Source: CAYRXM01 sp964449465
GTDB lineage: Bacteria; Chloroflexota; Anaerolineae; JAFGEY01
Assembly (NCBI GenBank): GCA_964449465.1
Contig: CAYVBK010000003.1
Coordinates: 62,001-126,000 of the forward strand
Direction: 5' to 3'
DNA: 64,000 nucleotides
Shown: positions 1 to 7,771 of the stretch, piece by piece
Position numbering within the stretch: position 1 is the first letter of the stretch
Layout of the letters: every line of letters begins with the position of its first letter
Position numbers and translations under genes: made by a program
The notes under the pieces: generated by a model
The model's database searches: none
What the model was told of the DNA's origin: nothing
What the model saw: only the letters and a program-made list of their open reading frames with translations

Positions 1-400
1 GTTCGGTATCAAACCCGCCTACCTGCGCAGCGGCAAACCGCAGATCACCTGCAAACAACCCGCGGTTGGAAAGGTCCAGGGCCACCAGCGCCAGCGATTC
101 GTCCATCGGCAGCACACACTGCCCATAGCGGACAATGCCTTTGCGCTCGCCGAGGGCCTGGCGCAAGGCCGCGCCCAGCGCAATGCCCACATCCTCAACG
201 GTGTGATGGGCGTCCACATGCAAATCGCCTTGCGCCCGGATGCGCAAATCCATCAACCCATGCGCGGCGATGAAACTGAGCATGTGGTCAAAAAAACCGA
301 TCCCGCTGTCAATCTCCCACCGCCCCTGACCATCCAGATCGATATCCACCGTCACTTGCGTTTCGCCGGTTTGCCGTTCGATATGCGCCGTTCGCGTCAT
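1..400 (-). CDS. hisB: Imidazoleglycerol-phosphate dehydratase, 3' end cut by window edge
   Basis: HisB removes water from imidazole glycerol phosphate in histidine synthesis, in the cytosol. The 133 visible codons begin MTRTAHIERQTGET and contain the metal-binding signatures FFDHML and DAHHTVEDVG typical of the HisB dehydratase domain. No HAD phosphatase domain precedes it, so this is the monofunctional form. The ATG lies in an ATGA overlap with the end of hisC, which implies translational coupling. The gene runs off the left edge; the remaining his genes (hisH, hisA, hisF, hisI) probably follow there, but that is inference. Confidence 0.95.
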   Translation of the reverse strand, partial: MTRTAHIERQTGETQVTVDIDLDGQGRWEIDSGIGFFDHMLSFIAAHGLMDLRIRAQGDLHVDAHHTVEDVGIALGAALRQALGERKGIVRYGQCVLPMDESLALVALDLSNRGLFAGDLRFAAAQVGGFDTE

Positions 401-1497
401 GCCAGTTCCTCCAACACTTGAACCAGCCGCCGGTTTTGCTCCGGCCGCCCCACGCTGACGCGGATGCAGTCTTGCAGGCCCAGCGCAGAATAATGGCGCA
501 CCAAAATGCCGCGCTGCTCCAGGTCGAGCTTGAGTTGACGCGCCGGGCGTCCGCTCACGCGATTGAGAATAAAATTGGCTTGCGATGGAAATGGACGTAA
601 ATAACCGATCTGCTGCAACCGCTCATAGAGCCATTCTCGCTCAGAGACCAGAACACGCACCCGCGCCCGCAGCACCTCCAGGTCTTGCAGCGAGACCAGC
701 ACGGCCGCCTGCGCCGCCGCGTTGACATTGTAGGGCTGTTTGATCTTGAAAAGATGCTCGACGATAGGCAAAGGAAACACGCCATAGCCCACACGCAGCC
801 CGGCCAGCCCGGCCCACTTGGAAAACGTGCGCAACACGATCAGGTTGGCATGGCGGGTCGGCCAGAGGGCGAAATCCTCGCCACCAAACTCGACATAGGC
901 CTGATCCACCACCACAATCAGCGGCAGGGCCAACAGCCGCTCCAGATCGGCGGCGGCGATGGCACTGCCATCGGGGTTGTTGGGCGAGGCGATGAACAGC
1001 AAGGCCGGCGACTGCGCCCGGCAGACCTGGATGATGCCATCCACATCCAGGCTCAAGTCGGCGCGACGCGGCGCATCAATCACCTGCGCTCCAGACAGAG
1101 CTGCCAAAAAAGGATACATGCCAAAAGTGGGCGGACAGTTGACGATGGCAGCGGCGCGGTCAGGCCCGATAAACAGCCGCACAATCACATCCAACAACTC
1201 GTCCGAGCCGGCGCCCAGCAACAGATGCTTTTCTCCCACACCGATGTAATTTGACAATGCTTTTCGCAAAACAGTGTGATCGGGATCGGGGTAAATGTGA
1301 TAGTATGGATATTCGGCCAAAGCTCGAGCCAGGCGCGGCGATGGGCCAAAAGGATTCTCGTTGGCATCCAGCTTGATGATCTGATCAGCGGGCAGGCCCA
1401 GCCGTTGGCTCAACACCTCAAACGGCACGATGGGAGTATAGGGCTGCATGCGCAGCAGGTCGGGGCGAATCAGAGCTTGCACCTGTTCGGCATTCAT
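397..1497 (-). CDS. hisC: Histidinol-phosphate aminotransferase
   Basis: This 366-residue fold-type I PLP enzyme converts imidazole acetol phosphate plus glutamate to histidinol phosphate. Visible hallmarks are the N-terminal LDANENPFGPSP motif, SPNNPDGS in the cofactor domain, and the PLP-lysine motif TFSKWAGLAGLRVGY near residue 225, followed by the C-terminal arginine region RHYSALGLQDCIRVSVG. Length is normal for the family. It overlaps hisD upstream and hisB downstream by ATGA junctions, so it sits inside one polycistronic message. Related aminotransferases such as Cobyric-acid-linked CobD are excluded by the his gene context. Confidence 0.96.
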   Translation of the reverse strand: MNAEQVQALIRPDLLRMQPYTPIVPFEVLSQRLGLPADQIIKLDANENPFGPSPRLARALAEYPYYHIYPDPDHTVLRKALSNYIGVGEKHLLLGAGSDELLDVIVRLFIGPDRAAAIVNCPPTFGMYPFLAALSGAQVIDAPRRADLSLDVDGIIQVCRAQSPALLFIASPNNPDGSAIAAADLERLLALPLIVVVDQAYVEFGGEDFALWPTRHANLIVLRTFSKWAGLAGLRVGYGVFPLPIVEHLFKIKQPYNVNAAAQAAVLVSLQDLEVLRARVRVLVSEREWLYERLQQIGYLRPFPSQANFILNRVSGRPARQLKLDLEQRGILVRHYSALGLQDCIRVSVGRPEQNRRLVQVLEELA

Positions 1498-2831
1498 GGG
1501 GCCATCCTCATTTCAATCGCCGCGGCATGGGCAGTCAATCCCTCGGCGCGGGCCAGGGCCACCGCCGCCGGGGCGATGCGCGCCGCCGTGGTCGCGGCCG
1601 GGGCAAACACGCTGGTGATTTTGACAAAATCCCACACATTGCACGGCGAGCCAAAGCGAGCCGTGCCGCCGGTGGGCATAATGTGCGCCGGTCCCACGGC
1701 ATAATCGCCCAACGCTTCGCCAGACATTTCGCCGACAAAGACACCGCCGGCGTTGCACACCCGTCCGACCCAAGACCAGGCGTCGCGCACCAGCAGGCAC
1801 AGGTGTTCGGGGGCATACTCGTTAGCCAGTGCCACCGCCTCGGCCAGGTCTTGGGTGATTACGATGCCACCCTGCCCGGCGCAGGCCTGCTCTACAACGC
1901 CGCGTCGCTCCAGCCCGGCAGCCTGTCGCTCCAGTTCGGCCTGCACCTGCGCCGCCAGGGTCGGCGATGGGGTCAGGCAAATGGGTGAAGCCAGGACGTC
2001 GTGTTCGGCCTGAGCCAGCAGATCGGCAGCGACGATGGCCGGGTTGGCTGTCTCATCGGCCACGATCACCGTTTCGGTGGGACCAGGCAGCCCGTCAATG
2101 CCCACTAGCCCAAAAACGCGCCGCTTGGCCAGCACCACAAAAAGGTTGCCGGGTCCGACGATCTTGTCCACACGCGGCACCGTCTCACTGCCAAAGGCCA
2201 TTGCCGCGATAGCCTGCGCCCCGCCCACCTTGTACACCGCCTCGACGCCAGCCACATGCGCCGCCGCCAGAATCACATCGCAGACGCAACCATCTGATCG
2301 CGGCGGGCTGGTCACCACCAGATGCGGCACACCGGCCACGCGGGCCGGAATGGCCGCCATCAACAGCGAGGAAGGATAGGCCGCCCGGCCGCCGGGAGCA
2401 TAAATGCCCACCCGATCCAACGGGCGAACGATCTGCCCCAAGGCCCCGCCCTCCTCATCCCAATCTATCCACGATAGTTTGGGCTGTTTTTCGTGAAACA
2501 GGCGGATGCGGTCGGCGGCCACCTGCAAGGCCTGGCGCAACCCGGCCGGCGTATTGCGCCAGGCCGCGTCCATCTCTTGCTCCGACACGCGCAGTTGGCT
2601 CAGATCGGCGCCCTCGATACGCCGGTTATAGTCAAACAGAGCCGCGTCGCCCTGCTGCCGCACCTGGCGCAGAATGGTCTCCACAGCCTGATCGGGCGTC
2701 AAGGGCTGCCCGAAAATGCGCTCAATGCCGGCGCGCAGTTCTGGTGTGACCTCGACTTCGTCCCACACCGGGCGTTTCAAGATGGTGTTTTGCGCCGATG
2801 GAACATCATAGATTTTCATCAAAAAGCTCAT
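1494..2831 (-). CDS. hisD: Histidinol dehydrogenase
   Basis: HisD is the zinc-dependent, NAD-linked enzyme that oxidises histidinol twice to histidine. The 445-residue protein shows the family motifs GRAAYPSSLLMAAIPARVAG, the NAD/Zn region DKIVGPGN, and GPTETVIVAD followed by LLAQAEHD, plus the C-terminal EHLCLL region and GGTARFGSPCNVWDF. The start chosen is the ATG at 2831, because AAGGAG lies six bases ahead of it; an ATG two codons further upstream directly abuts the same ribosome site and would have no spacer. It lies four genes into the his operon between hisG and hisC. Confidence 0.96.
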   Translation of the reverse strand: MSFLMKIYDVPSAQNTILKRPVWDEVEVTPELRAGIERIFGQPLTPDQAVETILRQVRQQGDAALFDYNRRIEGADLSQLRVSEQEMDAAWRNTPAGLRQALQVAADRIRLFHEKQPKLSWIDWDEEGGALGQIVRPLDRVGIYAPGGRAAYPSSLLMAAIPARVAGVPHLVVTSPPRSDGCVCDVILAAAHVAGVEAVYKVGGAQAIAAMAFGSETVPRVDKIVGPGNLFVVLAKRRVFGLVGIDGLPGPTETVIVADETANPAIVAADLLAQAEHDVLASPICLTPSPTLAAQVQAELERQAAGLERRGVVEQACAGQGGIVITQDLAEAVALANEYAPEHLCLLVRDAWSWVGRVCNAGGVFVGEMSGEALGDYAVGPAHIMPTGGTARFGSPCNVWDFVKITSVFAPAATTAARIAPAAVALARAEGLTAHAAAIEMRMAP

Positions 2832-2841
2832 ATCCATCTCC

Positions 2842-3486
2842 TTATTTTTCGCTCAGAGCGGCACGCAATTGTTCGATCAGTGCGTGAATGGGTTCGCGTT
2901 TGAGCCACTGACTGGCGCGATTGACAATCAGAGCCGCCTGAAACGAGGCGATCTGTTCCAGTTCAATCAGCCCGTTTTCGCGCAGGGTGCTGCCGGTCTC
3001 GACAATATCCACCAACAGATCGGCCAGGTTGACCAGCGGAGCCAACTCAACCGAGCCTTGCAGCGGAATCACTTCGACCGACAGGCCCAGCCGTTTGAAA
3101 TGCTCGCGGGTCATGTTGGGGTATTTGGAGGCAATGCGCACATGCGGAGCCAGACGCAGGTTGAGGCCTTGTTGTGTCGGTTGACCGGCCAGCACCAGCC
3201 GGCAGCGGCCAAAGCCCAGGCTGAGCGGTTCCAGCACGTCGCTCTGCGCCTCGCGCAGCACATCCTGGCCGACCACGCCCACATCGGCGGCGCCATACTG
3301 CACATAGGTCGGCACATCTACCGGCTTGACCAGCAAATATCGCGCCGGGCGGCGCGGGTCGGCGGCGATGAGTTTGCGCGAGCCGTTGCCGACCACCGAC
3401 GAGTCATAGCCCAGTCGTGCCAGCAGAGCTTGCGTTTCTTCCAACAAGCGGCCCTTGGGCAGGGCGATGGTGATTTCGGATGTCAC
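2842..3486 (-). CDS. hisG: ATP phosphoribosyltransferase, short form
   Basis: HisG makes the first committed step, joining ATP and PRPP, and is normally feedback-inhibited by histidine. The 214-residue product is the short (HisGS) form, which lacks the C-terminal regulatory ACT-like domain and requires HisZ; a hisZ gene lies directly upstream. Visible motifs are ALPKGRLLEET at the N-terminus, ADVGVVGQDVL, and the PRPP loop DLLVDIVETGSTLRENGL. The start is a GTG at 3486 that forms a GTGA overlap with the hisZ stop and has AGGAGAG six bases upstream; a TTG at 3504 is also in frame but lacks such a site. Confidence 0.95.
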   Translation of the reverse strand: MTSEITIALPKGRLLEETQALLARLGYDSSVVGNGSRKLIAADPRRPARYLLVKPVDVPTYVQYGAADVGVVGQDVLREAQSDVLEPLSLGFGRCRLVLAGQPTQQGLNLRLAPHVRIASKYPNMTREHFKRLGLSVEVIPLQGSVELAPLVNLADLLVDIVETGSTLRENGLIELEQIASFQAALIVNRASQWLKREPIHALIEQLRAALSEK

Positions 3487-4742
3487 GGCGTTCTCTCCTC
3501 GCAAAATTTGAGCAGGCTGGCCTCGTCAAGGGTAATTTCCTGTCCGTCGGGGGCTGTGACCTGCCAGCGAAGGCCATCCAGACAACGAACGACACAGGCA
3601 TTTTGGGCGTGGGCCAGAGCAGTCAACTCTTCAAGAGAGCGATTCAACACATCTACCACTACGCGCCGCCCGTTTTGACGCATCCGCTGAATAACGGCCA
3701 GACAATGAGAGTGCATACAACCCTGCACAATCAAGTGCGGGCGAATGTGAACCGGCGGCTCGACAGCCAGGTGCGCCAGCCCCAGGTCTATGCCCAAGCC
3801 GATAGCCGGCAGGGATGGTCCCAGATGGCCGATCAGGTTATTGTAACGTCCGCCACTGCACAGCGACATGCCCAGCCCGGCGGCATAGCCTTGAAACACC
3901 AGGCCGGTATAATACTCCATCCCCCGCACCTCACCCAGATCGATCACCACAGCCCGATCCAGGTCATAGGCAGTCAAAATATCGCACACTGCTTCCAGAC
4001 GATCCAGTTCAGGGCGTATTTCGGCCAGAGGAGTCATACGGCGAGCCTGATCGACCACCTCACGGCCGCCGCACAAGGTGGGCAGAGCGCGCAGCAAGGC
4101 ATAAACCGGTTGGGGCAGAGACATTTGCTCCAGGACGGCGCACAAAGCGGCGTCGTTGCGCCGATCAATGGCTTGTTTGAGTTGCTGTACCTCGTCGACA
4201 GAGAGATATAGAGCGTTGACCAGGGCGCGAAAAAAGCCCATCTGCCCCAGGGTCAGCCGAAAATCGCGCACGCCGATGGACTGCAAGGCATGTGCCGCCA
4301 GAGCCACCACTTCGGCATCCGCCTGCGGGGTGTCGGCGCCAATCAGTTCGACGCCGGCCTGGGTAAACTCACGCCGCTGCCCGGCCTGCGGGGCAATGTG
4401 GCGAAACACCCGCTCCACATAGCACAGGCGCAGAGGCAAGGGCTGGTCGTACAGCCGGGTGCCGACAATGCGCGCCACCGGCACAGTCAGGTCGGCGCGC
4501 AGAGCCAGGATATGCCCCTCACGGTCGAAAAAACGGTACATGTCTTGGGCCATCTGCGCTCCCAGTTCGACGGCCAGATTTTCGGCGTACACAACGGTGG
4601 GCGGAATGATCGGCGCATAGCCCCATTGGGCAAACAGAGCGCGCAGGGTATCGCTCAACCACCATTGCGCCGCCGCCTGATCGAGAAACAGGTCGGAAAA
4701 GCCGGTAGGCACTTGTTTATCCAAAAGCCAGGTATTGGTCAA
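3483..4742 (-). CDS. hisZ: ATP phosphoribosyltransferase regulatory subunit
   Basis: HisZ is a histidyl-tRNA-synthetase paralogue that binds short HisG and gives it histidine feedback control. The protein has the HisRS-like core (VPTGFSDLFLDQA, the motif-2 region RLCYVERVFRH and QAGVELIG). The C-terminal RGMEYYTGLVFQGY segment is also class II-like, but no anticodon-binding domain with tRNA synthetase length is present. I place the start at a TTG (4742) with GAGGG just upstream, because the in-frame ATG at 4805 lies upstream of an intrinsic terminator hairpin (4754-4787). A transcript starting at the his promoter would have to read through that hairpin to reach hisZ. It could be misannotated as hisS; the following short hisG argues against that. 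Confidence 0.9.
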   Translation of the reverse strand: MTNTWLLDKQVPTGFSDLFLDQAAAQWWLSDTLRALFAQWGYAPIIPPTVVYAENLAVELGAQMAQDMYRFFDREGHILALRADLTVPVARIVGTRLYDQPLPLRLCYVERVFRHIAPQAGQRREFTQAGVELIGADTPQADAEVVALAAHALQSIGVRDFRLTLGQMGFFRALVNALYLSVDEVQQLKQAIDRRNDAALCAVLEQMSLPQPVYALLRALPTLCGGREVVDQARRMTPLAEIRPELDRLEAVCDILTAYDLDRAVVIDLGEVRGMEYYTGLVFQGYAAGLGMSLCSGGRYNNLIGHLGPSLPAIGLGIDLGLAHLAVEPPVHIRPHLIVQGCMHSHCLAVIQRMRQNGRRVVVDVLNRSLEELTALAHAQNACVVRCLDGLRWQVTAPDGQEITLDEASLLKFCEERTP

Positions 4743-4753
4743 ATTGCCCTCGC

Positions 4754-4787
4754 AAATAAAAAGGCTGGTTCCTTTGCGAAACCAGCC
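4754..4787 (-). terminator. Intrinsic terminator between his leader ORF and hisZ (candidate attenuator)
   Basis: On the minus strand GGCTGGTTTC and GGAACCAGCC form a 10-bp stem with one G-T pair and the loop GCAAA, followed directly by TTTTTATTT. It lies after the stop of the leader ORF and before hisZ, so it would end transcription unless an alternative fold forms. Upstream, GGGTGAG inside the leader ORF can pair with CTCACCC immediately 5' of this stem. Confidence 0.85.
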
Positions 4788-4816
4788 AGGGTGAGACACG
4801 TCCATTGAGCCAAGCC

Positions 4817-4927
4817 CTAGTGCGCGACTGGAGCCTGCCTCACCCGCAAGAAAGGATGATGGATGTAGAGCATGTCAGCATCCATAGATAGCGAATTATT
4901 TACCTGATTATTGCTGCAAGACTTCAT
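4817..4927 (-). CDS. Putative his leader peptide (36 aa)
   Basis: The ORF starts with ATG preceded by a strong AGGAGG site, and reads MKSCSNNQVNNSLSMDADML followed by YIHHPFLRVRQAPVAH. It has adjacent histidine codons (CAT CAT) at positions 23-24 and a final CAC codon before TAG. A 7-bp hairpin ATGGATG/CATCCAT lies just before and overlapping the His codons. It stands between the his promoter and an intrinsic terminator, which is the layout of a ribosome-stalling attenuator. There are only three His codons, fewer than in the enteric hisL run, so a regulatory role is inferred, not proved. Confidence 0.65.
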   Translation of the reverse strand: MKSCSNNQVNNSLSMDADMLYIHHPFLRVRQAPVAH

Positions 4928-4952
4928 CTGTTCCTCCTCACGGACGGGGCAA

Positions 4953-4981
4953 ATCATATCACAGGCAGGGCAAAGTGTCAA
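4953..4981 (-). promoter_or_regulatory. Sigma70-like promoter of the his operon
   Basis: Minus strand TTGACA (4981-4976), 17-bp spacer, TATGAT (4958-4953). Transcription would start near 4946, about 20 bases before the leader ORF ATG. Confidence 0.8.
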
Positions 4982-5043
4982 ATGCCCGGCCTGCCTTTGG
5001 GTATCCTTCAGTTCTGGAGAAAACGCAAAAGGCGGGTTTGTTG

Positions 5044-5072
5044 GTTTCGACGGTGTCCTACCGAACGAGCTC
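5044..5072 (+). repeat. 29-bp dispersed repeat, copy 1 (upstream of sortase)
   Basis: This stretch begins GTTTCGACGG and ends CTACCGAACGAGCTC. It matches the minus strand of 29806-29834 at 26 of 29 positions. It directly abuts the -35 box of the sortase promoter. The other copy lies upstream of fumC in the same orientation relative to the gene. Confidence 0.6.
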
Positions 5073-5073
5073 T

Positions 5074-5102
5074 TTGACCCGATACCCAAGATGCGGTATA
5101 AT
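5074..5102 (+). promoter_or_regulatory. Sigma70-like promoter of the sortase gene
   Basis: TTGACC (5074-5079), 17-bp spacer, TATAAT (5097-5102). The expected transcription start is near 5109, giving a 40-base leader to the ATG at 5150. Confidence 0.8.
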
Positions 5103-5149
5103 CGGTTGATATGAGCGTGGGGCGGGTTGTGGGAAAGGAAAGCTCGCCG

Positions 5150-6046
5150 ATGCGAGATCGCCGATATGTGCAAGATTTGAGCATTGAAGAACTGGAGCAG
5201 GTGCTGCTGACGCGCCGGCGCGAAGAGAGGCTGGCGCGGTTGCATCGGTTGGGCCTGTCCGAGCCGGCGTCGGCGGTGTTGGTAGATGAGGGTGTGAGCC
5301 TGCCGGCGGCGGGAGCGGCAGCCACCTGGTCGCACCCGCTGGTTCAACCTGCGCCGCCTCCGCCCAGCCCGGCCAAATTGTGGCGCGACCGCATCCTGTT
5401 GGGCATTGAAATAGCGGCCGTGATCGGCCTGGTGGTGGTAGTAATTATCATGCTGCTCAACATTCGCGGCCTGAACCGCGAGTGGAACGAGACGCGATTG
5501 GGCGCAGCGCAGGCCGATCCGGTACTGCCTACCGCCACAGCCACACCGCTGATCCGGGCCTCGGTGCTGCCCGGCGGGCACCGTCCGCCGGTGGTGCAAG
5601 GTGGCGAAGCGCAGCCTTTGAACGCCATCCCATCCATCGTCATCCCTACGCCCGGTCCATCGGCACCCACTCGCCTGGTCATCCCCGGCATCAAGGTAGA
5701 TGTGCCAGTGGTGGAAGGAGTGGACTGGGAACAATTGAAAAAAGGCGCCGGGCACCTGATCGGCTCAGCCAACCCTGGCGAACGAGGCAATTGTTTTATC
5801 GCCGGGCACAATGACATTTACGGCGAGATTTTCCGCGACCTGCAAAACGTCAAAATTGGAGATGAGGTGATCATTTACGCCGGCGCGCAGCCCTTTCGCT
5901 ATATCGTGCGGGCCACGCGCATTGTCGCCGACGACGACCTGAGCATCATGTACCCCACCAGCACGCCGGTGCTGACTTTGATGACCTGCTATCCTTATAT
6001 GATTGATACACATCGTCTGGTCGTGATCGCCGAGCTGGAGCAGTAA
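5150..6046 (+). CDS. Class D/E-like sortase, membrane anchored
   Basis: Sortases are extracellular transpeptidases that cut a C-terminal sorting signal and attach proteins to the envelope. The 298-residue protein has a cytosolic N-terminus rich in charged residues, one membrane segment at about 82-104, a Pro/Thr-rich linker, then a sortase fold from about 174. The catalytic triad is visible: His220 in FIAGHNDIYG, Cys280 in LMTCYPY and Arg289 in THRLVV. The ATG at 5150 has AAAGGA ten bases upstream; an in-frame ATG at 5111 sits almost at the predicted transcription start and would give 13 extra residues. The protein downstream is small and unknown. A possible substrate with LPPTG lies at 55416-57743. 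Confidence 0.9.
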   Translation: MRDRRYVQDLSIEELEQVLLTRRREERLARLHRLGLSEPASAVLVDEGVSLPAAGAAATWSHPLVQPAPPPPSPAKLWRDRILLGIEIAAVIGLVVVVIIMLLNIRGLNREWNETRLGAAQADPVLPTATATPLIRASVLPGGHRPPVVQGGEAQPLNAIPSIVIPTPGPSAPTRLVIPGIKVDVPVVEGVDWEQLKKGAGHLIGSANPGERGNCFIAGHNDIYGEIFRDLQNVKIGDEVIIYAGAQPFRYIVRATRIVADDDLSIMYPTSTPVLTLMTCYPYMIDTHRLVVIAELEQ

Positions 6047-6109
6047 ATCGCCGCGCGGCTCTTGTCTGGACGATGATCGAACCGAGCAAATTTTTAAAGG
6101 AGTGAGAGA

Positions 6110-6325
6110 ATGTCCAAGAAATCCAGGCGCAACACGAACAGGCGCGCCGTCAAATTGCCCGAGAGCCAGGGTGTCGTTCTGCAAGTGCCGACGGCAGGCA
6201 AGACCACACTGGCACCAGTCGAACAGAGCGATTACAGCTATGTGATCACCGATCTGCGGCGAGTGGCCATCCTGGCGGCGTCCATTTTTGCCCTGCTGGT
6301 GACCCTGTCTTTGTTCATCCGCTGA
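6110..6325 (+). CDS. Small single-span membrane protein, unknown
   Basis: The 71-residue product begins MSKKSRRNTNRRAVK, a strongly basic N-terminus, and ends in a hydrophobic helix (about 52-70) closing with FIR. It has a clean AAAGGAG site and follows the sortase by 63 bases, with an intrinsic terminator right after, so the two likely share a transcript. By the positive-inside rule the basic N-terminus would be cytosolic. No known family is recognised; a link to the sortase is only positional. Confidence 0.7.
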   Translation: MSKKSRRNTNRRAVKLPESQGVVLQVPTAGKTTLAPVEQSDYSYVITDLRRVAILAASIFALLVTLSLFIR

Positions 6326-6345
6326 GCAACGCACAGGGCGCAGAT

Positions 6346-6384
6346 CAACAAGAGCCTGGGATGTCTCCCAGGCTCTTGTTGTTT
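6346..6384 (+). terminator. Intrinsic terminator after sortase unit
   Basis: A perfect 16-bp stem (6346-6361 with 6366-6381), loop TGTC, followed by TTT. It lies between the convergent sortase unit and hpf and may act in both directions. Confidence 0.8.
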
Positions 6385-6407
6385 ACGCTCGGATCGGCGA
6401 GCAGGCG

Positions 6408-6962
6408 TTAGCCCAATTCAGGCTGAAGCAGGCCATAATTCCCGTCGCGACGGCGATATAACACATTGATCTGGCCCTCTTCGACATTGTAAAAGACAAA
6501 AAAGTCGTGTCCCAACAACTCCATTTGCTCGATAGCCTCGTTGGGGTCCATCGGCTCCATACGAAATTTTTTAACTCGGACGATGCTGGCCGGTTCAGGT
6601 TCGGCCTCTCCCTCAGCCAGAGGTTCTTCTGGAACAATTTCCTCCTCTGGTTGACCGCGTACCCTGTCAGCGCGTTTTCGTTTGTAACGGTCTATTTGCC
6701 GCTTGATCTTGTCCATCACCATGTCAATGGACATAAAAATGTCACCGGTGCGCTCTTCGGCGCGTAGCAGCGTGCGGTCGGTGCGAACGGTGAGTTGAGC
6801 CACCTGGCTGTCCTTGTGGCTACGCGTCCGCTCGCTCGATAGTTCCATCCGCACTTCAGAAATGGCCGATAGATACCGGTCCAACCTGGCGATCTTTTTT
6901 TCGACATAGCTGTGCAAGTGATCAGAAACCTCGATTCCTTTACCTTGAACGATGAGCTGCAT
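6408..6962 (-). CDS. hpf: Ribosome hibernation promoting factor, long form
   Basis: Long HPF binds the 30S decoding region and dimerises ribosomes into inactive 100S particles during starvation. The N-terminal domain (about 1-100) begins MQLIVQGKGIEVSDHLHSYV and carries the basic helix segment MDKIKRQIDRYKRKR. After an acidic Glu/Pro linker (about 108-126), the C-terminal dimerisation domain from about 130 contains KKFRMEPMDPNEAIEQMELL and HDFFVFYNVEEGQINVLYRR. At 184 residues it is a typical long form. AAGGA lies nine bases before the ATG. The gene stands alone between the sortase terminator and comF. Confidence 0.95.
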   Translation of the reverse strand: MQLIVQGKGIEVSDHLHSYVEKKIARLDRYLSAISEVRMELSSERTRSHKDSQVAQLTVRTDRTLLRAEERTGDIFMSIDMVMDKIKRQIDRYKRKRADRVRGQPEEEIVPEEPLAEGEAEPEPASIVRVKKFRMEPMDPNEAIEQMELLGHDFFVFYNVEEGQINVLYRRRDGNYGLLQPELG

Positions 6963-7045
6963 AGTATAGTTCCTTTCTGTTGCGTAATATTGTCACCAGT
7001 CGGGTTAAATATGGCAATAGGCGACAAGAGGGGTTGATTCAATAA

Positions 7046-7771
7046 TTACTGTGCGCGGGCTAAGGTCAGCCCCCACACCGATACGGCACCACCCTGCCGT
7101 AATGCTACGCTACTGGCCTCGATGGTAGCGCCGGTGGTGCATACATCGTCAATTAACACGACTCGCTTTCCCCGAACCAGAGACCCCACGCAGCGAAATG
7201 CTTCTTTGACATTGTCGCGCCGCTGTTGAGCATTGAGATGCGTTTGCGACGCAGTGTACCGTTGGCGATAGAGAATATCGTCCAGCACAGGCAGGTGAAT
7301 GGCCCGGCCCAGACAATGGGCCAATAGGGCAGCCTGATTATAGCCACGCTCCTTGATGCGGCGAGGGTGAAGCGGCACCGGTACCAAAACGTCGGCAGGA
7401 AGAGGGTTCTGTTGCCAAAAAGCCAGCAGCATTTCACCCAAAGATTCGGCCATATCGCGGGTGTATCGGTATTTGAGTTGGTGAATGGCCTGACGCAGCG
7501 TACCTTGAAAGACAACGGCCGAACGAATGCCATCAATAAGGAGAGGAGATTCCTGACAGCGGGCGCAGAGGCCGGGTTGGGTCAAACTTTGCCCACAGAG
7601 CGAGCAAACCGGCTGCGGCAGCAAAGGCACCTGACTGCGACAGTCGGTGCAGTACAGGTTGCCTGCCCGACCGCAACCTGCGCAGCGGGGCGGGTACAGC
7701 AGGTCCACCATCTCTCGGCCGGCCCGGCACAGCCACTCCAGGACAGTCAAAGATCGCCCTCCCCAGATCAC
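7046..7771 (-). CDS. comFC: ComF-family phosphoribosyltransferase
   Basis: ComFC/GntX-like proteins have an N-terminal zinc-ribbon and a phosphoribosyltransferase domain and are needed for DNA uptake in naturally competent bacteria. This 241-residue protein shows CAGCG, CTDC, CSLCG and CARC pairs in the first 70 residues and the PRPP-binding motif VVLIDDVCTTGAT near residue 205. The probable start is a GTG overlapping the tadC stop (GTGA); an ATG 20 codons downstream (MVDLLYPPRCAGCG) is an alternative. The coupling places it as the last gene of the tad operon, which suggests a link between pilus assembly and DNA handling. Confidence 0.88.
   Translation of the reverse strand: MIWGGRSLTVLEWLCRAGREMVDLLYPPRCAGCGRAGNLYCTDCRSQVPLLPQPVCSLCGQSLTQPGLCARCQESPLLIDGIRSAVVFQGTLRQAIHQLKYRYTRDMAESLGEMLLAFWQQNPLPADVLVPVPLHPRRIKERGYNQAALLAHCLGRAIHLPVLDDILYRQRYTASQTHLNAQQRRDNVKEAFRCVGSLVRGKRVVLIDDVCTTGATIEASSVALRQGGAVSVWGLTLARAQ

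Noticed and set aside
3483..4742. Histidyl-tRNA synthetase (hisS)
   Set aside because: It precedes a short-form hisG in a his operon and lacks the length and C-terminal anticodon domain expected of HisRS.
4743..4805. N-terminal extension of hisZ from the ATG at 4805
   Set aside because: The extra codons cross an intrinsic terminator and its T-run, and a TTG with a ribosome site lies just after it where the HisZ family similarity begins.
4740..4930. T-box riboswitch for histidine
   Set aside because: No AGGGTGGNACCGCG-type antiterminator bulge or specifier loop arrangement was seen; a leader ORF fits better.
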